Made by a program: the position numbers and the translations under genes | The notes under the pieces: model-generated | The model's input: the letters and a program-made list of their open reading frames with translations, nothing else | What the model was told of the DNA's origin: nothing | Database searches by the model: none | Source of the DNA: Paragonimus skrjabini miyazakii | Taxonomy: Eukaryota > Platyhelminthes > Trematoda > Plagiorchiida > Troglotrematidae | Direction of reading: 5' to 3' | Length of the DNA stretch: 64,000 bases | NCBI GenBank assembly: GCA_014338405.1 | Contig: JTDE01001973.1 | Location: 2,439 to 66,438 of the forward strand | In this document: piece by piece, positions 43,361 to 55,900 of the stretch | Layout: every line of letters starts with the position of its first letter | How positions within the stretch are numbered: the stretch's first letter is position 1

Positions 43361-45205
43361 AACATAGGACGACAGAGATAGTACACACACTGTATAAAAA
43401 ATTAGCATGTAAGCATTAACTATGTAAACGACTGTTCACTGTTTGAGATTAACCACATCTGTCGTATTGACTAAACACGCTTGACACTATGACTCATCTG
43501 CCCTTGCATACGGACAGCATCAGGCAGGCTAGTCGATTAGCCGGTAGCCGTTTATGTTGGGTGGGTTGTAGGTCGGTTGGTGAGTAATCGGGTGCTTCGT
43601 GGACAGGCGGCAACTGTGCCACACGCACTCTTCCTCTGCATTTACTCCTTTGTGAGAGACCAGCCATGTGATCGTCAAGGTTAGGCGACAAACTGGGGGA
43701 AAGCGTGTTACTGGCTCATCATAGTAAGGTGATTTTGGCAAGCCTGTTTTTCGCGAATACGAATGGCTCATCGACTGTGTCAAGCGGTCTGACAACCATA
43801 CGCACACGACAGGTAAAAGAGTAAAGTATACCCTATGATCACATTAATAAAACTCGACAACAGATGATAATCATACTTCATCTTCATCACTTGGTTCGTC
43901 TGAACAAGGTGGCATCGGTCAGGACAGTGTGCGGGAGAACGACTACTGAGTGTGAGACATGTGCAAAATGTACGGATATGCAAATTTTGTGAAAATGGTT
44001 TGTCGACTTTGAATATATGGCAATGTTGCGTTCCATCATTTGATGACGTTAACCCAAAATATCTGTTAATTAATCCGCATTGGCAATCGTTGATAGTTAC
44101 GTCTGAAGTGTGAAATAACAAAACCTTGGAATAACGTGTTAATTGTAGAGTATTGAAAACATTCTTTACAGAACATCACAGTCATTTAAGTTCATGAGTT
44201 GTTTATAACTGTACCACGTACAGTGATATTGTATGCGGTGACATTCTTCTAGATCCTCAACCATTGGTTCACATCTAAATACACAGAACAACCGAATTCC
44301 TCCTCCAGCATATCGCCTATTACGTGGTTGAACATCGTTCGAGGCACAGAACGCTCACTATAGTTATCCACAAATGCTAACTCTGCACTCCTTTCAAGCA
44401 CACAACCAGTTGAGCAAGCATATAAATTTCACTGTGTGAAGAAGAAAGCCTCAAGACACAAAATCGGCAGCTCACCAAAACAACTTTTGAACCTGAGAAT
44501 ATGGGCGTTTTTGCACAGGAAGAGTGTAGTCAATCATTTCTGGATCTAATCGGGAAGCTACCGATGTTTTACGACACCTTCTTCGTTTTTCTTCTCTGGT
44601 CGGGGATCAGCTGCTTAAGTGACCCCTGAGTATCCTTCCAATGACAAAGATAACATCTTGTTGACTATCACATAATGTTCGGAAAAATCGTTTTGAAAAT
44701 GGCAATGCTTTTTGATACACACCAACTACGAGGTATCTCATCAGTAGTTCAGCTGGTCAGTTTATAAGCCAGCAAGTCAAAACGGATAATCAAATTAGTT
44801 CACAAAACTTGTGGACACGTGGCTTAACTGCCTCTTGTCACTTTAAGCCATCCTCTTAATTCGGTGTCTAACGAGAGTTTTCCTGGACTATCCACACTGG
44901 GAACATGGTTTCCGTCACCCGCAGATAAGTAATTTAGTTCAGACCAGTTACGATGCTTCTCCGCATAATTGTATCAAACGATCTCATCAATAATTACTGT
45001 TGCTTGCTACCTCTCCTCATATGATCTCATAAACTCCGTATCGATAGCCAGCACAACCATGAACTAGTGAAAGCGGCAATGAGCTTGATCGTATTAAGCG
45101 CGCCTGAGGTCGTCAGCGTAATGATATGTAACAGGAGTGGGCTATACGTTAGGTGAGGAGGAATTCACCCTGGGTGTTCATAGTAATACATTTCATTTCC
45201 TACAG

Positions 45206-45303
45206 GGGTTGCTGTTTCTATGATGGGTCATTCTTTCAACTGGGCTACATCCAATCGAATAAAGGCTTGGGCCGTGAAACAAGAAATGACCGGGTCTTGT
45301 TGA
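45206..45303 (+). CDS. candidate terminal exon, unknown
   Basis: The acceptor catttcatttcctacag is followed by VAVSMMGHSFNWATSNRIKA, then WAVKQEMTGSC and TGA. The acceptor is strong and the peptide plausible, but there is no partner exon and no recognised family. Further open sequence of unclear nature follows (45346-45567). Confidence 0.22.
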
Positions 45304-47844
45304 CTAAACAACCACAACATTATCACTCATAGACGACGTCAGGTCTTGCTATCCCACAGGCAAGGCGGTCAACTTTCTAAAAGAGACGCAAGACTAGCAG
45401 TCAGATTTTATTGGGGACTGTCATTGCTGTGTATTCTTCTCATGGTCAAGGTTAGAAGGTCGGCCAACTCATCATGTCCATTGCACCATTTGCCTCACAA
45501 CACGCACGACCAAAGTACCGTTTCTGGACGCCCAGCCACATTCTCTTATGAAGAGTGTTCACCGTAATTAAAACTGTTCTGCCATACACGTCGTGCGCAG
45601 TCGGCACATAGGTTGGCAGGTGGTTAGACGAATGTTATCGTGCACAGAGGCTAACGAATTCCGATTTAATTGACACATTAACATTGGTTGTGTATACGGT
45701 AGGATGGTCTGCTCATATGACTAACATATAACTGCATACAGTTCGTTTGCACCGAAACGGATAACGGACAAAACAAAAACACTAATTAACGATGAACAAG
45801 AGCCGATTGTTGATACTGTTTGTCCACTGATCAACAGAACATGTGTGCCACGTTACTCACGTGCGACATCTGTATGAAAAAGTTACTGAGCGATCATTAA
45901 ATCATTTCGGTCCATGTGTTGTAGTTATGGTTACACAGCTGAATGGGCTTGCCTGAATAATGACAGACCTTGTGTTTCTCAGCGTTCTTGAATGTAAACT
46001 CATTAATTAATCGTACAGGACGTTTGTGACATGGCTGGATAGAGTGAAACTAACAGATAGTGCTCAACATAACATCGGGTCTTGAATATTTTGAGCTCAG
46101 TGGTCCATACCAGTCTTGACATATCAATTATGAGTTGTAGTGTAAAGCATGGACATGATGATATGATTTATTGCCTAGTCTTGCATGAAGTGGCCTTCAA
46201 AAATTTGTTGTCAAGAGGAAACTTGGTAACCTCGTTGGTTTCTTTAATGGGAAGTGATAGTATCGAGAAATTTAGTGTAAATTTCACTCTTACCCAATTG
46301 TCTGGCTAGACTAGAGTAGATAAATTACCCACATGGAAGGCTTGTGCATTTTCGTCAGACACATTGTTACATATGACAGTGCATGTATGTGTGTGTTTAC
46401 TTATGGTTAATCTACAAAGTAACACGGCATTATCCGGTGCAAAAAACAGGACAAAACAAAATTCTGCAGATAAGTTTGGACAATATCATTATTCTCTTAT
46501 CGTTAGATGATGTATGACGAGAGATCATAAAATGACCAACATCCGTTCCCATCACCACACCGACCAATTCTAATATGAACAATGCTTCTATGATGCAATA
46601 CAAATTATTACATATCATAACTTGAGAGAGAGAAAGCAGGAGAATACTTAAGAAAACGTAAGGCAACATACGTATATGTTCACTGCACATAATGCATAAT
46701 GATTTTAAGGGCTTTATTTCACTAAACCAGTGTTGACGCATTTGGCAAGGAACAGGTTTCTGCTTTTTAACGCATAACTAACTGTAATGTTCTGACGATA
46801 AAGGCATACTGATTGGGGATAACCCTCTGAGATTTATCTTGCCGCGGTTGTCAGTGGGGTTGTAAAATTAAAGTAAACAAAGGAGACTTTGCAAAATTGA
46901 AAAGGTCGTTAAGTGGATTCAGATCATCAAAGGAGAAATTGGACGAATGTTGAGGAATAGCTTAGTTTACCGGGCGGGTTTTGTCATCCAGCATCCTTTT
47001 GCGGCTGCTAGCAACTTTTCAATCTACATTACTTATGTATCATCCTGAAAACAGGAAAAAATGGGATTTAGTGCCTCATTCTGCTGGAACTATAAGACGT
47101 TCTTGATGAATTTAGCTGTCCAGATATCAACAATGACTTATGAATTTACTAAGGCATACTCGTCTTCCCCACTAAATGTCTCATGTCAAGCGTAATCATA
47201 GTCGCCGCGATTATCCATTCAATCATATTCTAGCCTCTATACAGAAAATGAACAGTACTCTCCACTGGTCTGGTGCCCTGATCTGTTAAGCCACAGTTTA
47301 ACCCCCCTGCCAGCACCGTTAGCCTATTGGTTCAATAAATTAGTCAGACCGTGAACATTATGGAAATGGCGAAGAAGGACCACACTCTTGTGGTTGGTTT
47401 TTAATTTTGTGTAACCAAGTCAGTTCGTACTACCCGTTCTCGAATATCTGTACGCTGTTTCTAACGGTTCGCAAGTTAGATATTCGACGAGTTAACTGTT
47501 CATCAATGGACATGGAAACAGAGGGTTCTTTAGGAAATGGGCTTTGACCGCACAACCTAAAAAACTACTCATCGACCAACGATCATTTGTCCGCGCGCAG
47601 ACGGGCTGGATCCCCCCAATGAAGGATGATACCTATTAGACTTGTGTCGGTCTACAATAAAAAAAACTCAAATATTTCCACTTCAACTTGCTGTGTTGGT
47701 AGGTTATAGTGGCAAAATATGAACTCTTGCTCCCTTTGATAAACAGGATATGAAAGCGGTGCAAAATAGCCATACGTTAAACTTACCTATTGATGGAAAT
47801 CTGCCTAATAGTCTTCACTGTTAGGTCATATCAGTGTCACTTGC

Positions 47845-47899
47845 CTGTCATGCAACTCTTCTTGTACAGCCTCACATCGCTTTTGAAGCTGAGGCTTAA
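47845..47899 (-). CDS. candidate short exon with GC donor
   Basis: After the acceptor ttttcttgtatgtacaatag, 55 nt read KPQLQKRCEAVQEELHD, a charged helix-like peptide, and end at CATGACAG|gcaagt, which matches the special consensus of GC-AG introns. Only splice signals and peptide character support it. Confidence 0.2.
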
Positions 47900-49124
47900 C
47901 TATTGTACATACAAGAAAACCGGGCCCGTACTAATGACACTAGGGAGGATGGATGCATCTTTATCCATAAACACATTAGTCCAAATTCAGGCGACCTGTC
48001 ACGCAGATAACCCATCAAATTGCAAGTGATCGTAACGTTACGTCATTCAAGTTCTTCACTTGCACAACATAAACACAAAGTGCATTCAGGAAATATAGAG
48101 CCTAAGGTAAAACATCAGTACCACAGAATAGGGTCTACTAACAGTTTCGAGATATTCAAAACTGTTATAAATCAGTGTCAGCGCATTTAATAAATCAGTG
48201 AAAGCTAATTCAAAATATCGTCAGCTTTCAGTAGTATTATTTAACTCTTTCACTTAACGGGAAACCTTTGCATGAAATCAAATTGAATTATCGATCTAAA
48301 TTCAACCGTTCAAGAGGGAGACTCGTCATATTTTGTTAGTAGGGCTGTCTGTCAAGGCACACAAGCAGGAAACACAACTCGTTCGAGAACAAAAACCACT
48401 CGCGATTCCAAAACGAAGGCAACTGGTTTTTATCGATCCACATACGTTGACAGTTCTAGTCCGATTTGTTCACATCACGTGAACATCAGCCAATAGTTTG
48501 TCTGGTATCACTACTAACATTGGCAAGTTAAATGTTAGCTCACGTGAAGTGCCGTGAACAGAAATCAAGTTTTTGTTCACATAACCTGGTTCTTCTATAT
48601 TTGTAGCGAAAAAAATGTTTGAAAGTGATTCTTTCAAATAAAATGCACAAACATTATTGATTTCAGTTCAACTGTCTGACTGTTGGAAAGAATCGGTAAG
48701 CAGTGATTAAACTGATTTCAGATTCGCTAAAGTTACAAACAATAGCTGTGGGTCTGCGTATAAAATTCTGTCGCATACAGTTGATCGTATTTACGTCCAA
48801 GCTCTGTCTGAGAAGCTTTTCATCGTTCGTCTGGTTTTCGGCCAGCTATTACCAAAAACACGCTTGCTTAAAATCATACTCTAATATGGCTCATGGGTTT
48901 ATCGTGTCTCCACTTAACAGCCGGACTGTTATCGCGAAGCAACACCTGCAATCATTAAGAAAAATTCATATGAAAATTTCGAGATGCATAAGCGGAGAAG
49001 ATTTTGTCAAAAGTTGATGATCGAACATTTCATTAGTCAGACGGAGAGAGGAATGTTAATGAATTAGAAGACCGTGCAGGACGTCGTTCTAACCGGATAA
49101 CTGGTAAAAAGTAAAATGTGACGC

Positions 49125-49990
49125 TTGAACAGTTTTCACCTAAACCAAATTATAAAGTGTGAATTTGAGGCCAACAGTTGTCTGCCGTTCCTAGACATAC
49201 TTATAAATTGCCGGGCAGGTTGGTGTATTGAAATACCTGTCTATGAGAAGTCAACATGGTCTGGTGAATGTCTGAATGACAGTAGTTTTTTGTCAGTTCA
49301 ACATAACCGAGCAATAATGAATATGCTGTCCATACAAGCATGACGAATCTGTTCACGTGACGGTCTTATACGGGAACTGTATGCATTGAAGTCCTTACTG
49401 GAGGCCAAAAGTTACCTACAAAGTTTCGGAGAAGGTCACCGTAGGCCATTTAAATCGGTGGTCACTGAAGAAAAAGATCTGTCTGAAAATGGTGTTCACA
49501 CCTGATTGCAGTATACAGTAAACAACGCAGATAACAACAAATACCAATAAGAGGGTATTTAACAAAAATGAATTCCGCGTATTGACTTAAACCCAAAAAC
49601 GACCTGTGTCTTTAATGAAAGGTGCCCAGCCTGTTGGCGACACTTTATACCGTGTCTACTGACTTATATATGTATAACTATGAAAGAATTTCAGTTGGTG
49701 TGACGAAGAGATATTTAATATCCAGAAGGAGAAAATATTTACCTGAGTGGGTACAGCATTCCGCGTTGCTGGAAGATGGTAGTACCGTTGAAACGTGCAA
49801 ACAACCATTGCCCCCAGTCGTTAGGCGCGATATGATCACTGTTCGAGTTGTCAACCCAGCTTGAGCTTCCATAATTCTATTATGTCTTTCCAATTCACGA
49901 TTCTTGCGATTTGCTGAAGCGTTTGTGATTATTATGCTTTAAACGGCATGCCTTGACCACAAACGAATCTCCATGATTCTGATATTGCCT
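49125..49990 (+). mobile_element. Penelope-like element remnant: RT end plus GIY-YIG endonuclease
   Basis: From 49125 the frame reads LNSFHLNQIIKCEFEANS, then LPFLDILI and VYEKSTWSGE, the LPFLD and VYRKPTWTG blocks of Penelope-like RTs. After a TGA at 49341-49343 it continues RICSRDGLIRELYALKSLL to about 49500, the usual link after the RT. From about 49675, YERISVGVTKRYL followed by YLPEWV matches the GIY-YIG core, with YVG changed to SVG. Near 49900, FLRFAEAFVIIML, a stop and CLDHKRIS match the C-terminal AEA...CL..K block. The domain order fits a single element of about 0.9 kb with at least two stops and a frameshift. Sequence differs clearly from the 9060 and 40338 copies, so several families are present. 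Confidence 0.78.
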
Positions 49991-52765
49991 TAGACTTAGT
50001 AATCTATCTTGACCCGCGAACTGATGATCCACCTCTTCGCTATTTGATATAAAAACTGATTCATGTCATTACCCATCTGGTACTAATGAAAAAACGCCAG
50101 ATGTTTGCATATATTACCAGTCGTCTTCTAACTACTCCTTTTAGGAACATATTGGCTCTCTTGGTAGTTATTTAAGATGGAACAAAAGTCAGATTTCTGA
50201 ATTCCCAAACATCAGCTGAAACAATTCACATGCATAATAGAGTTGTGAACAGTGAACAGTAGTTCACTCTCACGAATTCAGCTGGATTTTCAATTTGAAC
50301 AACATTTTGTTTTGGACAATTTTTACCGTTTCGAAAGAGTTATCCGTTGGTAGTCCGTCTGAAAACTGACAGTACTATGAAGGGTAGAGTTAGTAATCTA
50401 ATTCCTATTGGTTGCCAACTTTCAGTCAAGCAATCCATCATTGGTTCAAATGAAATTTGGATTCATTCGGTTCAGACAGTCTTAAAATGATTTCATCGTG
50501 ACTGCCGCTTCATAAGTGATTTTTAAATGGCTGATGAGCTGGCGACTAAGAGCTGAGATCATAACTTGCCGGTTTCAATTTTGTTCAACCTGATCAGTCC
50601 GAAGATGGAAGCAACCAGCTGTGAACCCCCAGTTTGATATTGGGCGTCAATAGAGAGTTACGTGGTTTTAACGACTAAATGTCAAATCACACGCACACAA
50701 AATGCTTTCGGGTAACGGCCCTATAAAACAGCACATAATGTACTAGACTCAGCAGTCGTTTGGTTAGATCATGAAGCAACTGCACACCAAAATCAGTGTT
50801 TTATCACTCACTGGTGTCGCTTGGGAGCAAGCGTGATATCTCGCATGTAGTTGAGGATCGGATATGTACATCAGATTGTAACTTGTAGTATATACATAAA
50901 ATAGATTTGTGCACAAAAGTTGCAGGTCAAACACTATACGATAAAAATCACGCAAAACTGGGTCTGATCATGTGACATTTTTTATCACACTTATAAAGCC
51001 TGTTGTTGTAGCCTCACCGTTCATGTTTTCTTCGTAAATGTCAATTAATTCTGAACTGTTGCTTTCACTCCCTTCCTGCCCTAAAGTCTTAGAGCCGCAT
51101 CTGTACAGCCGGCTTAAACTCGTCTTCTTCCATTATTTAGTCAAATATTTAAAAAGCGAGTATATTTGCGTTGTTTTCGAACAGCACTGTCACTAGCGAA
51201 GTTGGTGGCAATTGTATGGATTCAATTCAGAAAGCATTGTCTTGATTCTTCTCAATATCGAGGTTATCCTCTTTACTGATTTGTCATCGGTGACTGAACG
51301 AGGGCTAAACTAAACTAAACCGCATCTTTTCTGAAACAGCTGGCATGAAAGTATTTGTGTTAAGTAGAAAATTTGTAACCCTTTATCTATCCGGATAACC
51401 TGTCCGCCTGAGGGCTGGCAATGACCCGTTATTTTGTCGCTGTTTTAGTAATGCTTTTCAGAACTGAAAGATAATTCCTAACTCTCTAGAAGTCACAGGT
51501 CTGTTGATGAAGGATTAACGGAGTGCCTTCAGGCCACCGTATCATTTGTCAGCCTAACAAACTTGCCAATATTTACTCATCCAAGCACACATGCACGAGG
51601 GATAGGCCTGATTGATGACCGCATACATTACGGAGGTACAGTAATATGAACGCGTTGAAACATTAGTGGTGGACACTCATTTAGTCCACGCAGAGTAAGA
51701 TGTATCAATATTTACATATATTTGCTATCTACAGACCAGTCCATTCATGCTACTCTAAGAGATTGGCTAAATTGAGCACTCTGTAAATCATGCTTGAATA
51801 CGACTCATTCCTGTAAACTACCAAACACAACGAGTTCCTCTTGAATTCGAAATAATTACTGAAAAACCTTACTATGTAGACACTAACAAGTTCGTAAGTC
51901 GGCGACAGATAGGATAAATCGAACAAGTCATTGATAGCAATATCTACTGAAACAAAAGAACACGAAAAAAGAGCGAAAGTTGATAAAAAACAGTTGCAAA
52001 TGAACACAACACGCATTGAACGTTATTTGTGGTTTTCATATTCAAATCAACATTTCAGCAATCCCCTTTCAAGGACAAACTCAAAATCGTCTTTGTTCAC
52101 GTTTATAAACAGTGATCATTCTTGTCTTAATTGGGATTTCGGCTACGGTTTCTTATCCCTGTAGTACTGACCACACCTTATCACTACCCACCTAACACAT
52201 CTAAACACTCAACCACATTTACTTATGAGCAGTGCTACAGCTGCACTACTGACGAGCTTCAGTAATGGTATAATTCGACTCTCTGAAGAAAACTGTCTGA
52301 GATTTTTTTCGAACGCGAAAGCCGAAATCAGATATGAACGATGTCAAGTTCATGTCAACCAACTCATCCATCAACCTATACACATATCATGTGCAGAGCA
52401 CATTTACTCAACGTGAGTAATCTTTGGCAACGGCTTCGATGGTGGAGATTGGAGGCAACCACCTTTACTCAGATGAGCGGCAATTTCACTATGTTTAACC
52501 AAACCAGCTGAAAATATGGTAACAAGTAATCACCTAAGAGTAGTGTTTATGGAGTTTCGGATTAAGTCATGGTGTTTTTATAGTACTTCATGGATCTCAA
52601 CTAAGAGAAAACTTAGTTTTCCAGGGAAATTTCCCCCATCATCCGTTAGCCTTGTCCGTTTATGTTCAAAATTGAGACTAATGATATTTTCCATTTTGAC
52701 TCACAAGTGATTGACATTTCTGTGCAAAACAGTTGCATACGAATATTTTGTTCTATTCACTACGA
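49991..52765. other. mostly non-coding
   Basis: Contains the candidate exon at 51018-51100. An open minus frame at 50764-50955 (YNLMYISDPQLHARYHACSQ, then ATP before gtgagt) has an exon-like end but weak support. Confidence 0.4.
51018..51100 (-). CDS. candidate exon, acidic unknown peptide
   Basis: This 83-nt open block ends at a good donor (ATGAACG|gtgagg). The peptide CGSKTLGQEGSESNSSELID, then IYEENMN, is hydrophilic with coding-like codon use. The acceptor is uncertain (ctgtacag|A or a later AG). It is on the same strand as, and upstream of, the GAS2-like gene, but its phase cannot be connected to any exon seen. Confidence 0.28.
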
Positions 52766-52982
52766 GGTTGGAAGTCCAGTGGTTAACGTAGTTACCCCAT
52801 GAGAAAGCGAGTGGAGTTCAATTCCCTATCGTGGCATGGTCACGCACTAATGAAGAGCTCTAGCAAGAGCAAATCAACCGTACTGTGGTACGCTTGGTTT
52901 GATTCTCGAAAGAGGTTAGCTGAGTAGCTTACGGAGATGTGAAGTCTGCAGCCAATCGTGGGTGGTATCCATTTTATAGAAG
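52766..52982 (+). repeat. tRNA-derived SINE-like element, long form
   Basis: The head has an A box AGTCCAGTGGTTAACGTAG and B box GGAGTTCAATTCCC, then GCACTAATGAAGAGCTCTAG related to the family A body. The 3' part (TCTCGAAAGAGGTTAGCTGA to GGTGGTATCCATTTTATA) is shared with 3040-3135. It seems to be the most complete copy of a form with a longer 3' tail. Confidence 0.68.
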
Positions 52983-55900
52983 GTAATCTCACCTGCTACT
53001 TATTAGTAATCAATATATCTTTTAATGAAATTAATAGCTTCTATTAGTTCACCTCGAAGTGTGATATTCTGTGAGGTGGAACCCTGAGCTACTTGCTTGG
53101 CATGTTGGAAGAACCACTCGCACTCAGCAGCCACCACCTAGCCAATCGGCAATGCTAGACAAGTACATGTTCGTCAAACCGCAATACGTTGAAAACGGAA
53201 GCCGTGAACTCTTTATGTCAGATGGGAGCAGATTAATGGATGCTAGCTGCTATTGATCATTCGTCTGTTGAACACGGTATGTGGCTAAATTTACTTTAAA
53301 TATCCGAACTACTTAGACCTTTGGCAAGCCCGCCAAGATTCGACCTGAGTTTAACCTTTTCAAACAAAAATAGAATTCAAACTAGTCATATTCGTTCAAT
53401 TATTTGAACGAGATAGTTAGATGAAAAACGTTGAAAGGTGCTAGCATTTCTTACTAGCTCGTCAATTCCAACTAACCGATATTACTGAAACCTTTAATCT
53501 GCCGTTTACAATAATTGGAGAGGGGAGACACGAACAAGTAAATGAACATAGAACTTCAGAGAATGTGATCTCATTGACGCTCACTATAGCGTAAACCCCT
53601 TCACGTTTCATAAACAGTAAGTCGTGAATGTCTATTTCATTGGGTATTTGGCACTGTCTAGCTAACGTTAAATGCTAGCATCTACCGGTGTTTAAAAAGT
53701 AGTCTTCTTTGTCAAATTTATTACTTCTAATTCTACTGACCAACAGTCGGCCAATTTAGCTGCAGAATGAGCGGTCAGAATCTAACTGATTTATCTGAAG
53801 GTTCTGTCAACTACTGACATGCAATTTAATTCCTGCGCGTGTGATCAGACTCAAATGAGAAGCATGAAAGTTTGAAATAGTTTGACTATAATATTTCTTT
53901 GTGGAAAGTCGTAGGAGACCTGTTTAGAAGTAGGTTTCTAAACTCAATGAAATTGTCTCGAACGGTTTCTTCCATCGAGGGCTACATTGGGAAATCCGGT
54001 TTTGCTTATAAGTGATATCACTGGGTAAAAAGCGTTCAGAGTAGAGTATCGTTGGAGATGTGGCTAATTTTCAGAGATATTAGGCCACTAGTTCATAGTT
54101 GGAATCAGTTCTCGAACTCATAAGTAAACGTCGTTAGTTCTAAGACCTCGGTGAATCAGATCTATTCCAAAACATCCGTTTTGTCGGATATCGACTGGCA
54201 GCAGCAAATGTCCAACTAAAGCAGCGTACATGTCATTACCAGGTGACCAACTTCATTCAAGAAGAGGGGAGTACTTAATAGGTAACAATCGGAAGTGACC
54301 AATTAATGTGCGAAAGTTAATGAATGAATTCATTCTCGAATTCACGCTGTTCGATGATGAGCACGTGATGCAGTTTGAACCATTGCATTTATCTGACAAA
54401 CGGTCTGGTGAATGAGTGAGAGTGAAAATCACTTAAAAGGATTAGCGTATATTTTGCCACGTGCGCACAGAAACACAAATTGCACTTTAACCCGTAAATT
54501 AGGCTTGACGAGTTCTCATTAACGCTGTACGATCATCCTCATTTCCACGCGTTATTAATTTGTACTGACTGTTGCCGCTGGAGTAAGCACATTTACAGAA
54601 CACAGTATTTAATCTTTGTAAATGTGAAGTCCGATAACTGTACGAACTATCAACCGGACTGGAGGGAAGTCGAACACCCATACTATAAACACAATTGTCT
54701 ATTTAATTTTGTGTCCATAAAACCGGTAATATTATTGGATCGTAGTTGGGTTAAAAGATTGGAAACAATTCTGAACGATATTCCATAATTGAAATGGGAA
54801 AAGCGAAAATGATTGGCAACCTAAAACGATGTCAAAATTCAACAGACCCGCCGTTTCCACCCCCAAATAAATGAATTTAGTCATCTCAGCTGTGTATCGG
54901 AAATATGTGAAAAGTGAAAAGCAACCGTCCAAAATTTGTTCAGTTTGAAATCGAATGGATGGAACATTTAAACGGACAAATCACAGATGAAAAATATGAG
55001 AATGTCAGTGAATTCATTTAATGCTGTCAATGTTCCGAAAATGAATTTGAAAATATGCTATGCATCAAACGTTTGAACAGTTACAGGTAATCTGCACGCA
55101 TGTTCAGGCAAATTTTTCACAAAGGTATATTTTGCGTTCGTTGTTCAAAATTATGATCGATATTGATTATATGTAGGTGAAGTTGCCATTCTCGGCTAGG
55201 CACAGTAATTTACAACACTCCTTTCAAGTAAACAATCTGTTTAGAGGAACGCAAGATCATTCTTTAGTCAGAAATTTTTTCATAAAAGAAGAGTAGCTCA
55301 AAATCATCGAATCCAATCAGAGCAAATTCCAATGAGCTGCACAAATTTCTTTCAGCCGATGAAATAGATATGTACATTTGTTTAACGTTGGTATCTCTTT
55401 AGAATGCGCATAAAATCTTGAAATACTATGGACCGTTTGTAATGTAGTAATCATATGAGCGATGCTCGTTTACATTTGGATCTGACAGTGGTGGGTGATC
55501 CGGCGTTGACGTAACCAATAAAACGAAAAGCCAGTTGGTCGGTGTCACGGAATCCAACAGCTAGTGTATTGGCACAACCCGGTTACAGACGGGCTAAGTT
55601 AATCTCACATCGTGCGGGTCTAAACAGAGATTCTATCCATTTATTTCAGTAAGTGTTTCAAAGTGATTTTGCCAGGTTTATTGCATCGAGAAGGAAGAAT
55701 ATACTTTGCATTTTACAGAAGTTATTTAGAAAGGTACTTTCTTTCCAGGTTTCTCTTGGTGATGGCATCATATCACGAAGTTGCTTCTTACAAGATTTTA
55801 TTCCCCATATGGAAACATAACGGCTACTTCGACTACTTAACCGAACATTTCATAAGGTTCTGTGACTAGGATTGCTGATGATAACCGTCCCCCCTGTTGT

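Larger units (their letters stand above)
43361..49124. other. mostly non-coding
   Basis: Contains a GC-richer block at 43500-43720 with an open minus frame of unknown nature, plus the candidate exons at 45206 and 47845. The rest shows no family motif. The RT palm of the 49125 Penelope remnant was not recognised upstream of it. Confidence 0.4.

Noticed and set aside
43494..43807. Overlapping minus-strand frames in a GC-richer block
   Set aside because: No splice signals or family; probably an old repeat.
44470..44500. 17-nt micro-exon on the minus strand (attctcag to gtgagc)
   Set aside because: Too short and supported only by weak splice motifs, which occur often by chance.
46430..46741. 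103-codon hydrophobic minus-strand frame
   Set aside because: Looks like a chance frame; no start context, no flanking exons, no membrane-protein family recognised.
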